Origin: Tritrichomonas musculus
Lineage: Eukaryota > Parabasalia > Tritrichomonadida > Tritrichomonadidae
Length of the DNA stretch: 64,000 nt
Direction of reading: 5' to 3'
NCBI GenBank assembly: GCA_039105265.1
Contig: JAPFFF010000034.1
Location: 620,001 to 684,000 of the forward strand
Under the pieces are notes generated by a model. The model did no database searches and was not told where the DNA came from. It was given only the letters and a program-made list of their open reading frames with translations. Every line of letters begins with the position of its first letter. The first letter of the stretch is position 1. Positions 61,345 through 64,000 of the stretch are shown here, one piece after another. A program made the position numbers and the translations under genes.

Positions 61345-62115
61345 ATGAGCAGGATTAGGTGGAATACAAAATTAGTTGCTGATGAAATGCTAAAAGAAAA
61401 CTGCATATTAATAAGTGAATACAAAAGAGGCAGCATTAGAATCAAATACATGTTTGAAGGAAATGAGTATTCGGTTAGATGGGATGATTGGAAGAATAAA
61501 ACAAGGCCTTCAAGACCTCATTTAACAGGTGGTAACAGAAAAACAAAACCTCATAAGAAATGGACCAATGAAACAGTAAATGAACTATTGAAACAAGATG
61601 GTTGTGAATTAGCAGATGAATATAAAAGTACAAAACAAAGGATCAGGTATAAATACAATAACTCTTATTATTGGACAACAATTGATGATTGGATTCATCA
61701 TCGTTCACGACCACATTTATTTGTAAATGAGCTTGAACAACGATTTAGAGAATATTTGGAAGAGAAAAATATAGAATTCATAACCCAAAAATCATTTGAA
61801 GACCTTAAATCTGAAAAGAATTATAGACTAAGATTTGACTTTTATCTACCACAATTGAATTTGTTAGTAGAGATTGATGACAGAGGTCACACAAGTGATG
61901 ATGAGCAAGTGGATAATGGTAAACTAAAAGATTTGTACTGTATCAAGCATCAGTTAAAACTGCTAAGAATAGATGAAACGACTCCAATTAATGAATATGA
62001 AAACGCTTTAACAGAAATGAAGGAATCAGATTTATATGTACTAAGATATGGTAGACTTTATAAGAATTACAACGGAATGTACAAAGAAACAATAACTAGC
62101 ATCAACAATGAATAA
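61345..62115 (+). CDS. PD-(D/E)XK/VSR-type nuclease with duplicated N-terminal domain (256 aa)
   Basis: Two related blocks of about 55 residues form the N-terminal half: block 1 (5-60) ends YSVRWDDWKNKTRPSRPHL and block 2 (72-127) ends YWTTIDDWIHHRSRPHL; each looks like a small strand-rich DNA-binding unit. The C-terminal half has the restriction-like core: FREYLEEKNIEF, then YRLRFDFYLPQLNLLVEIDD (catalytic D and E in the D...E-x-D pattern), then KDLYCIKHQLKLLRI. This matches VSR/EDxHD-type nucleases of phages and homing elements. It follows the polymerase by 41 bases on the same strand; a TCACATAA initiator precedes the ATG. Confidence 0.65.
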   Translation: MSRIRWNTKLVADEMLKENCILISEYKRGSIRIKYMFEGNEYSVRWDDWKNKTRPSRPHLTGGNRKTKPHKKWTNETVNELLKQDGCELADEYKSTKQRIRYKYNNSYYWTTIDDWIHHRSRPHLFVNELEQRFREYLEEKNIEFITQKSFEDLKSEKNYRLRFDFYLPQLNLLVEIDDRGHTSDDEQVDNGKLKDLYCIKHQLKLLRIDETTPINEYENALTEMKESDLYVLRYGRLYKNYNGMYKETITSINNE

Positions 62116-62649
62116 AAAACTATCGCCTTATTTTTGTATTTTCATGCCCAAAGGTGAAGAGGTGAATTGTCACCTATTTTTTGTCACCTTTATTTTTTTA
62201 GTTAATTTTTATCATCCATTTACATAAACCTAATGATAGCGCAAACAAATACACAAGCTCAAGTCAGTAGTGATAGTGTATCAATAATCGGGGTCAGATA
62301 GAATCCACCCAAAAACGCCCATAAATGGCCCATTTTTGGGCCCATATTCGGGTTAAAATTCAAAATCCACATATGGGACCCATACCGCATACTACCCCAA
62401 AACGCCTTTAAAACGCCCATATTCGGGCCCATACAAATTCCGAAAATAGGCCGCATATGGACCACCTATGGACCACTTATGGGACCACATATGGGACTAC
62501 CTATGGAGCAGACCGATGGAACGTTCCGATGGCGACACAGACCGATGGGACAGACCATGACAGACAAAAATATCCCATATTCGGGGACTCAGATGATTTT
62601 GGGAAAACCTATTTTTATATTTGAATATTGATTTTTTATCGCATCCCAA
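62116..62649. other. Non-coding Maverick segment with GC-rich repeat island
   Basis: 62281-62600 is dense in short GC-rich repeats: CCCATATTCGGG at 62341, 62416 and 62574; TATGGACCAC or TATGGGACCAC several times (62456-62495); ACCGATGG twice (62512 and 62541). No plausible gene. Base composition changes here: the genes to the right are GC-richer than those to the left. Confidence 0.65.
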
Positions 62650-63129
62650 ATGGAAGCCACTCCAAACCACCTCAATGTCTACGAATACATCAACACACTA
62701 GTAGCCATATCGCCAAAGCCCGATGGATTTGCAAAATGCAATTTCGCGATATTATGTGACAAGTTCCCATTCAACTTGAAGAACTCATTGTACCTCGCGA
62801 AGGTCCTATATGTATCACTCCAGAATGATACTGAAACCATTAGATTCTACCCTAATAAGCTCAAGGAGATGGGCCTCGAATTTGTCAAATTGTCATCCAA
62901 TAGTAGACGCAAATTGAGTGTCAACATGCAGGAGTTCTTCGTAAATGGGAATACCGAAAAGCACGAATACAAGGAATGTCCGTATTACAAATACTCGATT
63001 GAGAGAACCAATATAAATACCAAGGATCTCATTGCCAAATTACGTGAAAAATACGATATTGCAGAACCTGATGTATTCATCGGCAAGCATCAGGATTTGG
63101 TATTGGATGCTGACCCAGAGTTTGCCTAA
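62650..63129 (+). CDS. Short Maverick protein (159 aa), unrecognised
   Basis: An open ATG-started frame with an ordinary globular composition (NVYEYINTLVAISPKPDGFA, NTKDLIAKLREKYDIAEPDV). No motif, membrane helix or signal. GC content is clearly above that of the polymerase and fibre genes, like the ATPase next to it. The 3' ends of the two genes overlap by 4 bases. It could be a capsid-associated or regulatory protein; no function can be supported. Confidence 0.55.
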   Translation: MEATPNHLNVYEYINTLVAISPKPDGFAKCNFAILCDKFPFNLKNSLYLAKVLYVSLQNDTETIRFYPNKLKEMGLEFVKLSSNSRRKLSVNMQEFFVNGNTEKHEYKECPYYKYSIERTNINTKDLIAKLREKYDIAEPDVFIGKHQDLVLDADPEFA

Positions 63130-64000
63130 ACCTTTGAGTACACCACTTGCATATCATGTTCAACCGTGTTCACCAATATGAAATCATGTCCAGATAAGGT
63201 TCTATATTTTTGCCACAACTCCTCGAACTCACACGGTATGCTCACCTGCTGATATATGTAATTGAGTTTCTGCCGTGAGAACCCATTGAATATGAAGAAT
63301 GATGTGCAGTTATTTTTGTAATCGGTTGGAACACCCTTGAAGAACTGGATATTGATGTATACGATTGAGTTCTTATGACGCAACTGGGTGATATAGTTTG
63401 TGAAGTATGCTGATTTCAACAGCTTGCTCTTAATGAAGTCCTCGCACAGGATTATGGTGTTGAGTGGTACATTGGGTTTCCCGAGTTTGTTGATATGGAG
63501 GAACTCAAACATCTGTTGCAGCTTGGACTCGGTCGCAGACAAGTCTGCTCCAGCTGACGCTTCAACTGTAGCCTTCCCAACCGAGCTATATTTGTTATAC
63601 AACTCCTTCCATAGATCAAGCTCCTTCAAATACCGTTCAGCATTACTATCAGCGACGACCTCAATAGGCAGGTTGATGAGCTCGCGTTGAGATTCAAATG
63701 TGGAATCATTTATAATACCGTTCTTACTCACATAAACGATCATATGAAAACCCCCGTTATTGAGTCTACTCATTTGAATGATATCGCGAATTACTGTATG
63801 GCTCTTGCCTTTGCCTTGTGATGCCACCAGTATGTTCAAAGTATTGTACCACGCATAGATCCCATTAGCGATTGGCCTTATGGATGCATTCGTGATTTTA
63901 TCCCTATTCTTGGAATAGGCCTCACTCATAGCCGCGTCAACATCGAATCTCTGGGAAACCGGTTGCTGCCTCTGGTACCTATCGAATGTATCAAGATCAA
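63126..64000 (-). CDS. Maverick packaging ATPase, FtsK-HerA/A32 type (start outside window)
   Basis: The motor that is thought to pump element DNA into particles. Walker A NILVASQGKGKSHTV lies about 30-45 residues after the ATG at 63929, Walker B is NTIILCEDF, and the downstream segment TNYITQLRHKNSIVYINIQF matches the strand-helix after Walker B with a sensor-like Gln. The frame stays open upstream of 63929 to the window edge (coding FDRYQRQQPVSQRFDVDAAM just before it), so the real start may lie beyond 64000. GC-rich relative to the rest of the element. Confidence 0.8.
   Translation of the reverse strand, partial: DLDTFDRYQRQQPVSQRFDVDAAMSEAYSKNRDKITNASIRPIANGIYAWYNTLNILVASQGKGKSHTVIRDIIQMSRLNNGGFHMIVYVSKNGIINDSTFESQRELINLPIEVVADSNAERYLKELDLWKELYNKYSSVGKATVEASAGADLSATESKLQQMFEFLHINKLGKPNVPLNTIILCEDFIKSKLLKSAYFTNYITQLRHKNSIVYINIQFFKGVPTDYKNNCTSFFIFNGFSRQKLNYIYQQVSIPCEFEELWQKYRTLSGHDFILVNTVEHDMQVVYSKV

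Larger units (their letters stand above)
50385..64000. mobile_element. Maverick/Polinton element (right end outside window)
   Basis: At least 13.6 kb holding protein-primed DNA polymerase B, a packaging ATPase, nucleases, a giant fibre-like protein and a possible capsid component, the family's hallmark set. The left border is placed at about 50385-50400 from the abrupt change to GC-richer DNA with a terminal hairpin; the right border, integrase and major capsid gene are not in view. It looks whole as far as it can be seen: the large frames are open and I noticed no breaks, so it is probably young. Mavericks are known to be very numerous in trichomonads. Confidence 0.85.

Noticed and set aside
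62259-62465. Small minus-strand frame reading MGP/GHMW-like repeats
   Set aside because: Translation of the GC-rich repeat island; no protein features.
62116-62649. Right terminus of the Maverick in this gap
   Set aside because: No inverted copy of the left-edge sequence (CAGCCTAAC) is present, and typical Maverick genes continue to the right.
1-64000. Introns
   Set aside because: I looked for the trichomonad 3' splice motif ACTAACACACAG and did not find it; broken frames are better explained by decay.
1-64000. tRNA, rRNA or riboswitch genes
   Set aside because: No cloverleaf-like or rRNA-like segments recognised on either strand by eye; a covariance-model scan would be needed to exclude small RNAs.

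Overview
The window reads as nuclear DNA of a parabasalid protist (a trichomonad, most like Tritrichomonas or Trichomonas). The basis is AT-rich, intron-poor DNA; start codons a few bases after a TCA-pyrimidine initiator (Inr); BspA-type leucine-rich repeat (LRR) proteins; DUF3447/ankyrin proteins; TKL-like pseudokinases; Sel1 and discoidin proteins; and many DNA transposons plus a Maverick/Polinton. The genus is inferred from family content, not proven. No rRNA, tRNA or CRISPR array was seen.

Layout. 1-28.8 kb is a host gene cluster: a DUF3447 protein at the left edge, a 5'-truncated Sel1 gene, a pseudokinase, a GC-richer CAT-fold acyltransferase, transposase scraps (5.5-8 kb), a small LRR-like gene, a DUF3447/ankyrin gene, an orphan, a truncated BACK-discoidin gene, second copies of the pseudokinase and LRR-like gene, another ankyrin gene, two BspA-like genes (one a DUF3447-LRR fusion) and a HAD hydrolase. 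28.8-31.4 kb is AT-rich spacer holding a TTAA-flanked MITE. 31.8-38.7 kb is a complete-looking 6.9 kb pogo-type transposon with a whole transposase and, behind it, decayed pieces of host-type genes (a GH36 alpha-galactosidase, a DEAH-box helicase and probably others). It sits in, and splits, a small host gene for a membrane protein.

39-50.4 kb is a nest of mobile DNA: two diverged AT-rich repeat copies, a 3.2 kb hAT element with an open transposase, a stray hAT-like end, a 2.85 kb fold-back element whose arms carry 8 and 3 copies of one 123 bp unit and whose loop holds a second TTAA MITE, and a second hAT-type transposase that stops at the edge of a Maverick. From about 50.39 kb to the right edge lies a Maverick/Polinton: a 2116-residue fibre-like protein, a possible minor capsid protein, a T5orf172-type nuclease, protein-primed DNA polymerase B, a PD-(D/E)XK-type nuclease, a short protein and a packaging ATPase that runs off the window. 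Its integrase, major capsid protein and right end are not in view.

Strongest points for follow-up: the pogo element carrying several host-gene pieces and interrupting a gene whose two halves rejoin in frame across a TA duplication; the asymmetric fold-back element; the DUF3447-BspA fusion; and the GC-rich repeat island and composition step inside the Maverick.
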